A stretch of DNA of 53,575 nucleotides from Phycisphaerales bacterium (GTDB lineage Bacteria; Planctomycetota; Phycisphaerae; Phycisphaerales; UBA1924). The notes under the pieces were generated by a model. The model was not told the origin of the DNA. It ran no database searches and was given only the letters and a program-made list of their open reading frames with translations. The translations under genes were made by a program, and so were the position numbers. The DNA is taken from the NCBI GenBank assembly GCA_905339235.1, contig CAJPFG010000013.1, positions 1-53,575 on the forward strand. The letters run 5' to 3'. Below are positions 17,214-25,962 of the stretch, one piece after another (position 1 is the stretch's first letter; the number at the start of each line of letters is the position of its first letter).

Positions 17214-17780
17214 GTGAGCACAGAGCCCCCGGAAAACGACAGCCTCACGCAGGGCCTGACGGCGCTCTCAAAGGGAGAGCCGGGGGCGTTGTCGCGGGTG
17301 TTGCCGCGGGTCTACGCGCGGCTGAAGGCGATGGCGGAGGAGCGGATGCGCGGCGAGCGGGGAGGGCACACGCTGCAGCCGACGGCGCTCGTGCACGAGG
17401 CGTTCTTGAAGTTGAGCGGGGCGGGCGTGGAATGGCAGGATGAAGCGCATTTCTTCGCGGTGGCCGCGAAGGCCATGCGGCAGGTGCTGATCGACCACGC
17501 GCGGACGCGCGGCCGCGATAAGCGCGGCGGCGGGCGCGCGAAAGTGAGCATCACCGATTCCGATGCGCCCGCGCGACGTGGCGAGGTGGACCTGCTCGAT
17601 CTCGATGATGCCCTGGCGCGCCTCGGGGCGCAGGATGAACTCGCCGCCCGGATCGTCGAGATGCGGTTCTTCGCGGGGATGGAAGTGGAGGCGATCGCCC
17701 GCGTTCTTGGCATTACGGATAGAACAGTGCGGAGACACTGGGTCTACGCAAAAGCATGGCTCGCCCGCGAGATGGCGTGA
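17214..17780 (+). CDS. ECF-type RNA polymerase sigma factor (planctomycete kinase-linked type)
   Basis: About 188 residues from GTG at 17214. This start aligns with the two other ECF genes of the window; an upstream GTG at 17097 would add 39 residues that look non-coding. Region 2 is seen in VYARLKAMAEERM and LVHEAFLKLSG, then FFAVAAKAMRQVLIDHART. Region 4 is ARIVEMRFFAGMEVEAIARV followed by LGITDRTVRRHWVYAKAWL. Family members redirect RNA polymerase in response to an envelope or kinase signal. The kinase gene starts 27 bp after its stop, so the pair should be cotranscribed. Confidence 0.87.
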   Translation: MSTEPPENDSLTQGLTALSKGEPGALSRVLPRVYARLKAMAEERMRGERGGHTLQPTALVHEAFLKLSGAGVEWQDEAHFFAVAAKAMRQVLIDHARTRGRDKRGGGRAKVSITDSDAPARRGEVDLLDLDDALARLGAQDELAARIVEMRFFAGMEVEAIARVLGITDRTVRRHWVYAKAWLAREMA

Positions 17781-17807
17781 TAGTCTGGTGCACGTGAGGG
17801 CCTGCCT

Positions 17808-20600
17808 GTGTCTGAGCGGAAGACCGATCGCGTGCGGGAGATTCTCGATCTGGCGCTGACGCGCCCCAGTGGCGAGCGCGCGGCCTTTGTCGCGGGCGCC
17901 GCCGGAGAAGATGAGTACGTTCGGGCCGAAGTGCTGTCGCTGCTGGGGGCGCTGGAGCGAGCCGGGGATTCGCTGGAGCCGCCCGCGGCCGAAAACGGTG
18001 ACGTGGTGGAGTCGCTTACCGGGCTGACCCTCGGGCCGTACGTGGTGGGCGAACGCATTGGGGCGGGCGGGATGGGGGTGGTGTACGCGGCGCGCGACAC
18101 GCGACTGGGGCGGAGCGCGGCGGTCAAGGCGCTTCCGGCCAACCTGGCGCGCGACCCGCATCGGCGGGCGCGGCTCGAGCACGAGGCACGCCTGCTGGCC
18201 GCCCTGAGCCATCCGAACATCGCCGTGATCTACGGCGTAGAGGACACGCCGCGCGGGCCGGTGATCATCCTCGAACTCGTGCCCGGGCGGACGCTGGCGG
18301 AAGAGTTGGCGGTGCGCCGGATGGCGTTGGAAGACGCCGTCGCCGTGGCGCGGCAGATCGCGCGGGGGCTGGAGGCGGCCCACGCGGCGGGGATCGTGCA
18401 TCGAGACCTCAAGCCCGCCAACATCAAGATCACGCCGGATGGCGTGGTGAAGATCCTGGACCTGGGGGTGGCCAAGTCCACGGCGATGGCCGGCGAGGGC
18501 GCGCCGGCGGTTGCCACACAGCCGGGTGTGATCGTGGGGACGACCGCGTACATGAGCCCGGAGCAGGCGCGGGGACGGCCGGTGGACAAGCGGTCGGACC
18601 TGTGGGCGCTGGGGTGCGTGCTCTACGAGATGCTGACAGGTGCGAGGGCGTTCGACGGCGAAACGGCGTCGGATGCCGCCGCGGCGGTGCTGCGGGCCGA
18701 ACCGGACTGGGCTCGGCTCCCAGCGAAAACGCCCGCCGGCGTGCGGCGGATGCTGCGGCGGTGCCTGCAGAAGGATGCGGCCCTGCGGCTGCGCGACGCG
18801 GGCGATGCGCTGCTGGATCTTGACAGCCAGGATGTGGAGCCCGCGCGGGAAGCCGGAGGGTGGCGGGGCTGGGCGGCAGCCGGCGCGGCGGTGCTGGCGG
18901 TCGTTGCCTCCCTCGCCGGGTGGTTCGCGCGTGGGCCGGCGCCTGAGCCGGTACCGCAACTTGAACTGACGATCGAATCGCCCGAGCAGATCCCCGCGCC
19001 GGTCACAGGCGGAAGCCTCGCGTTCTCGCCCGACGGCACGACGCTGGCGTACGTGGCGGGCGGGTTGCCCGACGGGCCGCGGCTGTACCTTCGGAGACTG
19101 GACGGGTTCAGGTCGGAGCCGGTCGAAGGCGTGGAGCATGCACGAGCGCCGTTCTTTTCGCCGCGCGGGGATTGGATCGGGTATTGGGAGGTGCACTGGG
19201 GGTTGAACTCGGCGCTCAAGCGGGTGCCGATCGGCGGGGGTCCGGTGCAGACCATCATGGAGGTCCCGTACTGGGTGTACGGCGCGACGTGGGGGGACGA
19301 CAACACGATCGTGTGTTCGACGGGCACCTACGGCACGCTGTGGCGCATTGCGGCGGAGGGCGGCGCGCCGGAGGTGCTGTTCCCGGAGGTTTCGGATCGG
19401 TCGTGTGGCCACCCGGAGATGCTGCCGGGGTCCAAAGTCGTGCTGTTCACGGGCTGGTGGTGGGAGGGAAGGGAACTTCAATCCAATATCGATGCGTTCA
19501 CGTTCGAGACGGGGAAGCGGCACACGGTGGTGGCCGACGCGACGCAGCCCCGTCTCTCCAAAGGCCGCGATCAGTTGGTGTTTTACCGGCGGGGCGCGCT
19601 GATGAGCGCCCCCTTTGACACCAAGCGCGTGCGCCTGACGGGCGAGCCCAGGCACATCATCGGGATCGCCGACGCCGCGGACAGGCAAACCTGCCGGTAC
19701 GCAGTCTCGAGCAACGGGACGATCGCGTTCCTCCCGGGCAATGTGACGGTGCTGGAGCCGGACCTGGCGTGGTTCGGGATAGATGGGAGATCGGGGACGC
19801 TGCTGCGCGGCTCGTCGGGATATCACTCGATGCGGCTTTCGCCCGACGGCACTCGGATCGCGTACACGACCGTGGGGCCGGAGTTCGGCTTGTGGGTGCA
19901 CGACCTGGAGCGTCAGACGACGCTGAGGCTGACGAACTCCGTGACGACATTCCCGGTCTGGACTCGCGATGGAAAGCGGGTGGCGTACCAGCAGATCGAC
20001 GGCAAGGAGTTCCGGATCTTCTGGACGGCGGCCGACGGCAGCGGCGGTCCCGAGTTGCTGTACGAGCATCCCGGGCTGATCAACGCATTCCCGACCGATT
20101 TCACGCTGGACGGAAGCGAGTTGCTGTGCTCGGTGGAGACAGGGCCGCGGGACGTAACGGACCTGTACATCGTGCCGGTCAAGGGCGAGCGCAAGGCCCG
20201 GCTGATGATGCAACCCGGCGAGGATCGCGTTGGTGCGCGGCTCAGCCCTGATGGAACGATGATCGCGTACACCGCCGTGGAGGCCGGCGTGCCGAAGATC
20301 TACATTCAGCGGTATCCCTCGCTGGACCGGAAGGTCCCGGTCACCATCGCCGGCGGCGAGCGGCCGGTGTGGTCGGGGGACGGCAAGAGGCTGTTTTTCA
20401 GGATGATCGACATCGTCTACGCGGTCGATGTCGAGGCGGGGCCGGAGATCTCGGCGTCGAAGCCTGTGGAAGTCCTCGCGGGGCTGCCCGGGCTGCGGTT
20501 TGACGTGTCGGCGGACGGAACGAAGTTCTACATGGCACGGCCGCGCGGAGATTGGGGGGCGAGGAAGAGCATCCACGTGGTCGCGGGGGCGCTGGAGTGA
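17808..20600 (+). CDS. Membrane Ser/Thr protein kinase with TolB/WD40-like propeller
   Basis: A 930-residue protein from GTG at 17808 with GAGGG upstream. Residues 1-60 form a small helical N-terminal domain typical of these kinases. The PknB-type kinase domain has a Gly-rich loop GAGGMG (85-90), Lys107, HRDLKPANI (Asp200) and ILDLG at 216-220, with DLG in place of DFG, a common bacterial variant. A transmembrane helix lies near 348-368. The extracytoplasmic half (about 385-930) has TolB-like propeller units such as LAFSPDGTTLAYV, MRLSPDGTRIAYTTV and ARLSPDGTMIAYTAV. Role: sensing by the propeller, with phosphorylation probably controlling the ECF factor encoded immediately upstream. Confidence 0.9.
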   Translation: MSERKTDRVREILDLALTRPSGERAAFVAGAAGEDEYVRAEVLSLLGALERAGDSLEPPAAENGDVVESLTGLTLGPYVVGERIGAGGMGVVYAARDTRLGRSAAVKALPANLARDPHRRARLEHEARLLAALSHPNIAVIYGVEDTPRGPVIILELVPGRTLAEELAVRRMALEDAVAVARQIARGLEAAHAAGIVHRDLKPANIKITPDGVVKILDLGVAKSTAMAGEGAPAVATQPGVIVGTTAYMSPEQARGRPVDKRSDLWALGCVLYEMLTGARAFDGETASDAAAAVLRAEPDWARLPAKTPAGVRRMLRRCLQKDAALRLRDAGDALLDLDSQDVEPAREAGGWRGWAAAGAAVLAVVASLAGWFARGPAPEPVPQLELTIESPEQIPAPVTGGSLAFSPDGTTLAYVAGGLPDGPRLYLRRLDGFRSEPVEGVEHARAPFFSPRGDWIGYWEVHWGLNSALKRVPIGGGPVQTIMEVPYWVYGATWGDDNTIVCSTGTYGTLWRIAAEGGAPEVLFPEVSDRSCGHPEMLPGSKVVLFTGWWWEGRELQSNIDAFTFETGKRHTVVADATQPRLSKGRDQLVFYRRGALMSAPFDTKRVRLTGEPRHIIGIADAADRQTCRYAVSSNGTIAFLPGNVTVLEPDLAWFGIDGRSGTLLRGSSGYHSMRLSPDGTRIAYTTVGPEFGLWVHDLERQTTLRLTNSVTTFPVWTRDGKRVAYQQIDGKEFRIFWTAADGSGGPELLYEHPGLINAFPTDFTLDGSELLCSVETGPRDVTDLYIVPVKGERKARLMMQPGEDRVGARLSPDGTMIAYTAVEAGVPKIYIQRYPSLDRKVPVTIAGGERPVWSGDGKRLFFRMIDIVYAVDVEAGPEISASKPVEVLAGLPGLRFDVSADGTKFYMARPRGDWGARKSIHVVAGALE

Positions 20601-20777
20601 GGGTGTTTCGTCCGGTTTCGGCGGGCGCGTTGGTGGAGGGGCGTTCCGGGCCGAGAACAGCCGATTCGAGCGCCGCAGGCGCCCCATGGAATGCTCTGGA
20701 CGCGGCCGCTCGCAACTTGAGCGGGTGCTTTCGGTTCTTTCCTGTATACTGAAATGCGTTTGATACAGGGGAGCGAT

Positions 20778-23381
20778 ATGCCATTTCGCATAACTGCCGC
20801 GCTCGCGCTTCTGGTCGTGTTTTCCGTCCCCGCCGCGGCCCAGTGCGAGGGACGTTGGCTGGAAGGGCCCGAGTTCGAGCGAGCGGGGCTCGGGACCAAC
20901 GCACAGATTCGGGCGGCGGTGGAGTGGGACCCCGATGGTGAGGGGCCGGAGCCATTTCGGCTGGTGGTGGGGGGCACGTACGGGCCGTACCAGGTCCCAT
21001 TCCTGGCCATGTGGGACGGGGCGGCGTTCCGGCCATTCGGCAGTTTCCCTGTGTTTTATGAAGCGCAGGTGAGGGCCTTGGCCGTGTATCGCGACAGGCT
21101 CTTTGTCGGAATGTTCCACCCGAGTGCGGCGAGCCCGTTCATTTATGAATGGGACGGCGCCACGTTGCAGGCCCGGTCTACCGGTACAGGGTCCGTGCTA
21201 TCCATGACGGTCGCGCACGACAGTCTGTATGTCGGGGGGTACTTCCATTCGCTTGGCGGTGTCGCGGCCAACGGCATCGCGCGTTGGAACGGCACCGCGT
21301 GGGCCGGTGTCAATGCGAACGCCTACGGAACGCTTGCCCTCATCACGACGGCCAACGGAGACGTTGTCGCGGGCGGTAACTGGGGCGTGGCGCGGTACAA
21401 CGGCACTGCGTGGACCACACTGGCGAGTTCCGTGGACAGCCGCGTCCGGTCGCTTATCGAACTCCCCGACGGGGGCATTGTCGCCGGCGGCTTATTTACG
21501 TCCATCGCGGGCGTCGCGGCAACCAACATCGCGCACTGGGACGGATCCGCCTGGAGACCGATGGGAAGTGGGTCGAGCGCACCGGTCCGCGGCATGGCGA
21601 TCCGCGACGGCAGGCTGGTTGCGTGCATGGCTATGCGGGACATTCCTTCGGGACAGGCGTTCCAACTAGGGACCTGGTCGCTGGGCGGGGGCTGGTCGCC
21701 TCTCGCCGGGGAAATCTTTGGCGCCGCCGGAGTTCCACAGTCCGACGACTACGGACCCTACGTCATTCGACCGCTCGGGGCACAAGTATTCGTGGGAGGT
21801 GGATTCGACCGAGCGGGTTCGCTCAGTGCGCAACGGGTCGCCTTCTTGGAGGGCGATCAGTGGGTTCCCTTCGGGAGTCACTTCGACGGCAGCGTTTCCG
21901 AGTTTCTTGCTCGCGACGGATCGCTGGTCGCGGCTGGAAGTTTCACCCGGACTCCGGGGGGAGTCTCCGCGAACGGCATCGCGCGGTGGGACGGCACGGC
22001 CTGGAGCCCGCTGGGCGACGGCCTCGACGGGCCCGTCTCGGACATCGAGCCTCTCGGTGACGATCTCCTGGCATCCGGGACGTTCTCCGCCTCCGGCGCG
22101 ACACCCACCGGCCCCATTGCCCGCTGGGATGGCGAATCGTGGCAGCCGTTCGGCGACATGGACCCTGCGATCAAGGGCGAACTCGCGGCGGTCGGCTCAA
22201 GGATCTACGTGCTGGTCGGGGGCCTCGGAGGAACGCTGCGCTATTGGGACGACGAGACTTCCACCGCGTGGGGCACAGTTCCCACCCCGACCGTGCCGTG
22301 CGGGATGTTCTACGAAACAGCGAGGGTGAACGACCTGGCCGCGCACTCGGGGTCGCTATACATCGGAGGTTGGTATTTCGATTGCGTCTCGGCCAGCCAG
22401 CATGGCGTGCTCATGCGATTGACGGGCGATTCATGGGTGGTCGAACTGGATCGTTTTTCCGGTCGAACCCAGCCATACTCCGTGTACCGTCTTTGGAGCA
22501 TTCCGGCGCATGGGCTGGTATTCACCGGTCTGGGGTTTGGTGCCTCCGCCTTCTGGGATGGCTTACCGCTTCCATTCCCAGCGTTTTGGCAATCTGCCGG
22601 GATCGGAGCGGATTTGACGGCGGTCGCGAGCAACTCATCGGGTCATTACGCGGCGAACGGCTGGTTTCGATGGGCCAACTCCGGAACCGCAATCAACCAG
22701 ATTGCCTACACCCAGGGCGGGCTATGGCAACGAATGGGTGAGGGCCGCGCCGTCGGCTCCTCTCTCGCCTACTTCGGTAACGAACTCGTTCTCAACGCGG
22801 GCGACCCCTCGACGTACTCCGACATTTCGGCCGTCTGGTCCCGCTGGTCGTTCGGCAACACGCCGTGGCTCGCCCAGCAGCCCAGCGCCGCCGATGGCGC
22901 CTGCGGCCAGCCCGTCACCTTCACGATCGTTCCCGCATCGGGCTACGACCCGTTGACGTTCCGCTGGCAACTCCAAGACCCGATTGATCCCTCCGGCTGG
23001 CGCGATCTTGCGGACGGCCCGTTGATGATCGCCGGGCGCGAGGTTGCCGACATCGCCGATTCCGCGACGCCCGCGCTCACCGTCACGCCGCGGCTGGCGT
23101 TTTCACCGCCTGTTTTCCGCGCCGTGATCGCGAACGCGTGCGGCAGCGCCGCTTCGGAGCCCGCGACGCTCGCCATCACCGGTTGCCCGGCGATTTGCGA
23201 CGCCGACGTGAACTGCGACGGCGCCCTCAACGGCTTTGACATCGAGGCCATGCAGCAGGCCGTGGCCGGTGATCTCTCCAACTTCTGTCTGCCCAGCGCC
23301 GATTTCAATAATGACGGGGCCGAGAACGGGTTCGATGTCGAGGCCGTGGAGCAGGCGGTGAACGGCGTGCCATGCCCGTAG
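20778..23381 (+). CDS. Secreted propeller-repeat protein with dockerin-like C-terminus
   Basis: An 867-residue protein. The start at 20778 has GGGAG and a signal peptide ending VPAAAQ. A TATACT at 20745 may be its -10. Repeats of the form GGVAANGIARWNGTAW and GVSANGIARWDGTAWSPLG run through most of the protein and suggest a kelch- or delta-60-like propeller. A final Ig-like region (about 690-800) precedes the calcium-loop module at nt 23196-23381, a divergent copy (CDADVNCDGALNGFD; ends Pro-Cys-Pro). Codon use is more AT-tolerant than in neighbouring genes. It is the only module-bearing gene on the plus strand in this window. Confidence 0.83.
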   Translation: MPFRITAALALLVVFSVPAAAQCEGRWLEGPEFERAGLGTNAQIRAAVEWDPDGEGPEPFRLVVGGTYGPYQVPFLAMWDGAAFRPFGSFPVFYEAQVRALAVYRDRLFVGMFHPSAASPFIYEWDGATLQARSTGTGSVLSMTVAHDSLYVGGYFHSLGGVAANGIARWNGTAWAGVNANAYGTLALITTANGDVVAGGNWGVARYNGTAWTTLASSVDSRVRSLIELPDGGIVAGGLFTSIAGVAATNIAHWDGSAWRPMGSGSSAPVRGMAIRDGRLVACMAMRDIPSGQAFQLGTWSLGGGWSPLAGEIFGAAGVPQSDDYGPYVIRPLGAQVFVGGGFDRAGSLSAQRVAFLEGDQWVPFGSHFDGSVSEFLARDGSLVAAGSFTRTPGGVSANGIARWDGTAWSPLGDGLDGPVSDIEPLGDDLLASGTFSASGATPTGPIARWDGESWQPFGDMDPAIKGELAAVGSRIYVLVGGLGGTLRYWDDETSTAWGTVPTPTVPCGMFYETARVNDLAAHSGSLYIGGWYFDCVSASQHGVLMRLTGDSWVVELDRFSGRTQPYSVYRLWSIPAHGLVFTGLGFGASAFWDGLPLPFPAFWQSAGIGADLTAVASNSSGHYAANGWFRWANSGTAINQIAYTQGGLWQRMGEGRAVGSSLAYFGNELVLNAGDPSTYSDISAVWSRWSFGNTPWLAQQPSAADGACGQPVTFTIVPASGYDPLTFRWQLQDPIDPSGWRDLADGPLMIAGREVADIADSATPALTVTPRLAFSPPVFRAVIANACGSAASEPATLAITGCPAICDADVNCDGALNGFDIEAMQQAVAGDLSNFCLPSADFNNDGAENGFDVEAVEQAVNGVPCP

Positions 23382-23503
23382 GTGGCTTCACTCTCCCGCA
23401 GTGATGCGGGCCTGTCTTCCGGCCCAGCCGCCGTCTTGGTTGCGCAACGCCGCCGGCATGATCGGGAGGCACCGGGAGGTTCATGCCGAGGCTCTCGGCC
23501 GAG

Positions 23504-24511
23504 TCAGCACGGCTCGCCGTTCACTCGCTGCTCCTCCGTTTCGATATCGAATCCGTTCTCCGCGCCGTCTCCGTTGAGGTCCGCGCTCGCCCGGCAGAAG
23601 TTCGAGAAGTCCCCGTTGACGGCCTGTTCCGTCGCCTCCACATCAAAGCCGTTGACCGCGCCGTCGCAGTTCACGTCGGGGTCGCACCCGGCCGGCGAAC
23701 CGACCGTGAGGCGCTGGTACTCCGCGTTGTACTGGCCGGCGAAGTTCTGGAGGAACTGGCCGTTAAAAAAGACGTTGGTGGAGCCCTGCATCCCCAGATG
23801 GATGCCCACGCCGCCCGCGGCCGAGGGCAGAACCTGCAAGGCCACGCCATGGATCAGGATGTTGTCCAGGCTCTCCGGAGTCGGGTCGCCGAGCACGCGG
23901 AAGACGATCGCCTGCGGGCCGACCTGCATCAGTTGCGCCTGCACGTCGCCCTGGCACTGGAGGAACGCGCCCATATTGACCCACGCGGCCTCGGCGGGGT
24001 CCACCATCAGCGCGAACACCGAGTTGGGGTTCCACGTCTCCAGCAACAGCGAACCGTCATTGTCCACCATCGCCTGGCTGACTACCAGCGGGCCGACGTG
24101 GTTGAGACCCACGTCCACGGAGTCCGGGCACATGGGAGCGGGGCGATCAACCACGTGCGCGGGCTGGTCGTTGGGCCCGTTCGCGTCGCCGATCTTGACG
24201 TTGTGGCCGATCATGAGCGTGTGCTCGTCGTTGAGAGGGATCGTGCGCTTGCCGCTGCCGTCGCTGCCGGCGGTGATGGTGTGGCCGGTGTCCTCGTACA
24301 CGCTGCCGCCCGCGGTGGTGCTCTGCCAGATGTGGTAGACCGTGCCTTCGGGTTTGCCGGAGATCTCGACGACGCAGCAGATCTTGGCGCGCCGGGCGTA
24401 CGTGACGTCGGCGCCGGCGGTGGAGGCGGCGAGCAGCGTTCCCGCCGCGCCGGCGATCAGGAGGGCGGCTCTGGACAGAGCATGGGCGCGGCGACAGATC
24501 GTGAGTGTCAT
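23504..24511 (-). CDS. Secreted protein of unknown fold with dockerin-like C-terminus
   Basis: A 335-residue protein. The start at 24511 has AAGGAAG; a twin-Arg-containing signal peptide (TICRRAHALSRAALLIAG) ends near STAGAD. The middle (about 35-270) is beta-rich with two nearby Cys after the signal (AKICCVVEISG) and is not recognised. The module is at nt 23504-23686 and ends Gly-Glu-Pro-Cys, almost identical in DNA to that of the kelch gene at 13971. It converges with the preceding gene on the plus strand. Confidence 0.75.
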   Translation of the reverse strand: MTLTICRRAHALSRAALLIAGAAGTLLAASTAGADVTYARRAKICCVVEISGKPEGTVYHIWQSTTAGGSVYEDTGHTITAGSDGSGKRTIPLNDEHTLMIGHNVKIGDANGPNDQPAHVVDRPAPMCPDSVDVGLNHVGPLVVSQAMVDNDGSLLLETWNPNSVFALMVDPAEAAWVNMGAFLQCQGDVQAQLMQVGPQAIVFRVLGDPTPESLDNILIHGVALQVLPSAAGGVGIHLGMQGSTNVFFNGQFLQNFAGQYNAEYQRLTVGSPAGCDPDVNCDGAVNGFDVEATEQAVNGDFSNFCRASADLNGDGAENGFDIETEEQRVNGEPC

Positions 24512-24761
24512 GGCGGCTTCCTTGTGGAGGGGTCGGATTCTCGTTTCCGACGGGCGTGGCTGGAAGGGGGCCTGACTTTTAAGCCCCCGGCATCCGAGGA
24601 AGCGATGGACGCGGCCAACTATCACGCGGGCCGCGAGATTGACGGGTTCCGCGGGAATGGAACCTGTGCGCGTGCTTCAGCCCCTCTTCCCCCTGATCCT
24701 CCAAACCGCCGTCCGCCGATACTCCATCCGGCAGGATGTCCTTGCGCGCACAGGAGGTGCC

Positions 24762-25907
24762 ATGCGATTCGTTTGGATGATGTTGGCAGGGTTGGCGGTG
24801 GGCGGATGCGCCTCGCCTTCATCCACCTCGTCCGGGGACCAGCGCGGGCCCAGCACCGGGCTGAACGCGCTCGCCGCGGGACAGGGAGAACTGACGCTGG
24901 GCTCGGGGCCCGTCGCGACGCTCAGCGATGACCAGAAGTCCGCCCTGGCGAAGCAGGCGGCCCTCGACCTGGAGGCATACCTCAACTCGCGCCCCGACGC
25001 GGGCGATGGCGGCGCCGGCTTGAACACGTTGGCAGGAGGGGATGCCGCGAACACGCCGAGTCCGCCCGCGCCGCCCCCCGTCGCCACCGCCGACGAGCAA
25101 GTGCTGAGCGCGGCCGAGGAGGCTTGGGCCGCGCCCCTCCCCAAGGTGACCGCCGGCGGGGAGGCCCGCAACCCGATCTCCTTCGCCGAGCCCGACGACC
25201 CGATCGCGGGCATGGCGCGGAAGATGGCCGAGTTGCTCCGCGAGGTTGAGGGGAAGCGGATTCCCGACTCGGTGGCGCTCGCCGCGGTCGAATCGCTCCG
25301 CCCGGGGGTGCTCGCGGACTTGGAGTCGCCGACGAACGAACTGCACGCCAAACTCAGCGAGCCCGAACGCGCCGCGCTGATCGGCGCGCGCGATCGCGTG
25401 CTGGCCCAGCCCTCCGCCGCGAACGACGCGCTGATCAAGAGCCTCTCGAAGATCACGCGCCCGATCCCGCTGAAGATCGCGCGGGGCGCGCTGTGCCGGC
25501 GTGTGAACGGCTTTGGCCGCTACGAGCCCTTCGAGAGCGACACGTTCGCCGCGGGCCGCGCGCTGCGCGCCATCGTCTACACGGAGTTGGACGGTTTCTC
25601 CTACCGCCCCGCCCGCGAGGGCGATCCCGCGCAGGCCGGCGTGCCGCTCGCGGATCAGCACTCGGTGGAACTCAGCGAATCGCTCACGCTCTACCACGAC
25701 CCCAGCGGCCTGCAGGCCTGGCACCGCCCCGGCCAGCGCGTGATCGAAACCACGCGCGGCAAGCGCCGCGACTTCTACCTCATCCACACCATCGAACTCC
25801 CCGCCACGCTCGGAGTCGGCAAGTACATCCTCAAAGCCGCCGTCACCGACAAGACCACCGGGGCGATGGACGAGGTGACCATGCCGATCAATCTCGTCGC
25901 GCGGTGA
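24762..25907 (+). CDS. Predicted lipoprotein of unknown function
   Basis: A 381-residue protein. The start at 24762 is set by AGGAGG directly upstream. The signal peptide has a lipobox Val-Gly-Gly-Cys with lipidated Cys16. A low-complexity Gly/Ala/Pro region follows to about residue 125, then a helical segment (about 140-230). A C-terminal beta-rich domain of about 130 residues (GALCRRVNGFGRYEPFESDT, then YTELDGFSY, then FYLIHTIELPATLGVGKYIL) resembles a bacterial Ig-like or accessory fold. I do not recognise the family; this domain layout is common in planctomycete outer-envelope lipoproteins. It converges with the kinase gene ending at 25963. Confidence 0.75.
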   Translation: MRFVWMMLAGLAVGGCASPSSTSSGDQRGPSTGLNALAAGQGELTLGSGPVATLSDDQKSALAKQAALDLEAYLNSRPDAGDGGAGLNTLAGGDAANTPSPPAPPPVATADEQVLSAAEEAWAAPLPKVTAGGEARNPISFAEPDDPIAGMARKMAELLREVEGKRIPDSVALAAVESLRPGVLADLESPTNELHAKLSEPERAALIGARDRVLAQPSAANDALIKSLSKITRPIPLKIARGALCRRVNGFGRYEPFESDTFAAGRALRAIVYTELDGFSYRPAREGDPAQAGVPLADQHSVELSESLTLYHDPSGLQAWHRPGQRVIETTRGKRRDFYLIHTIELPATLGVGKYILKAAVTDKTTGAMDEVTMPINLVAR

Positions 25908-25962
25908 GCCCCCGCGGGAGGTCGTGCGCGGGGCCGGAACCCGGACACGGGCGTGGCGGAGG

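Noticed and set aside
17808..20600. Pseudokinase because DFG reads DLG
   Set aside because: The catalytic Lys, HRD Asp and the metal-binding Asp are all kept; Leu at this position is common in bacterial kinases.
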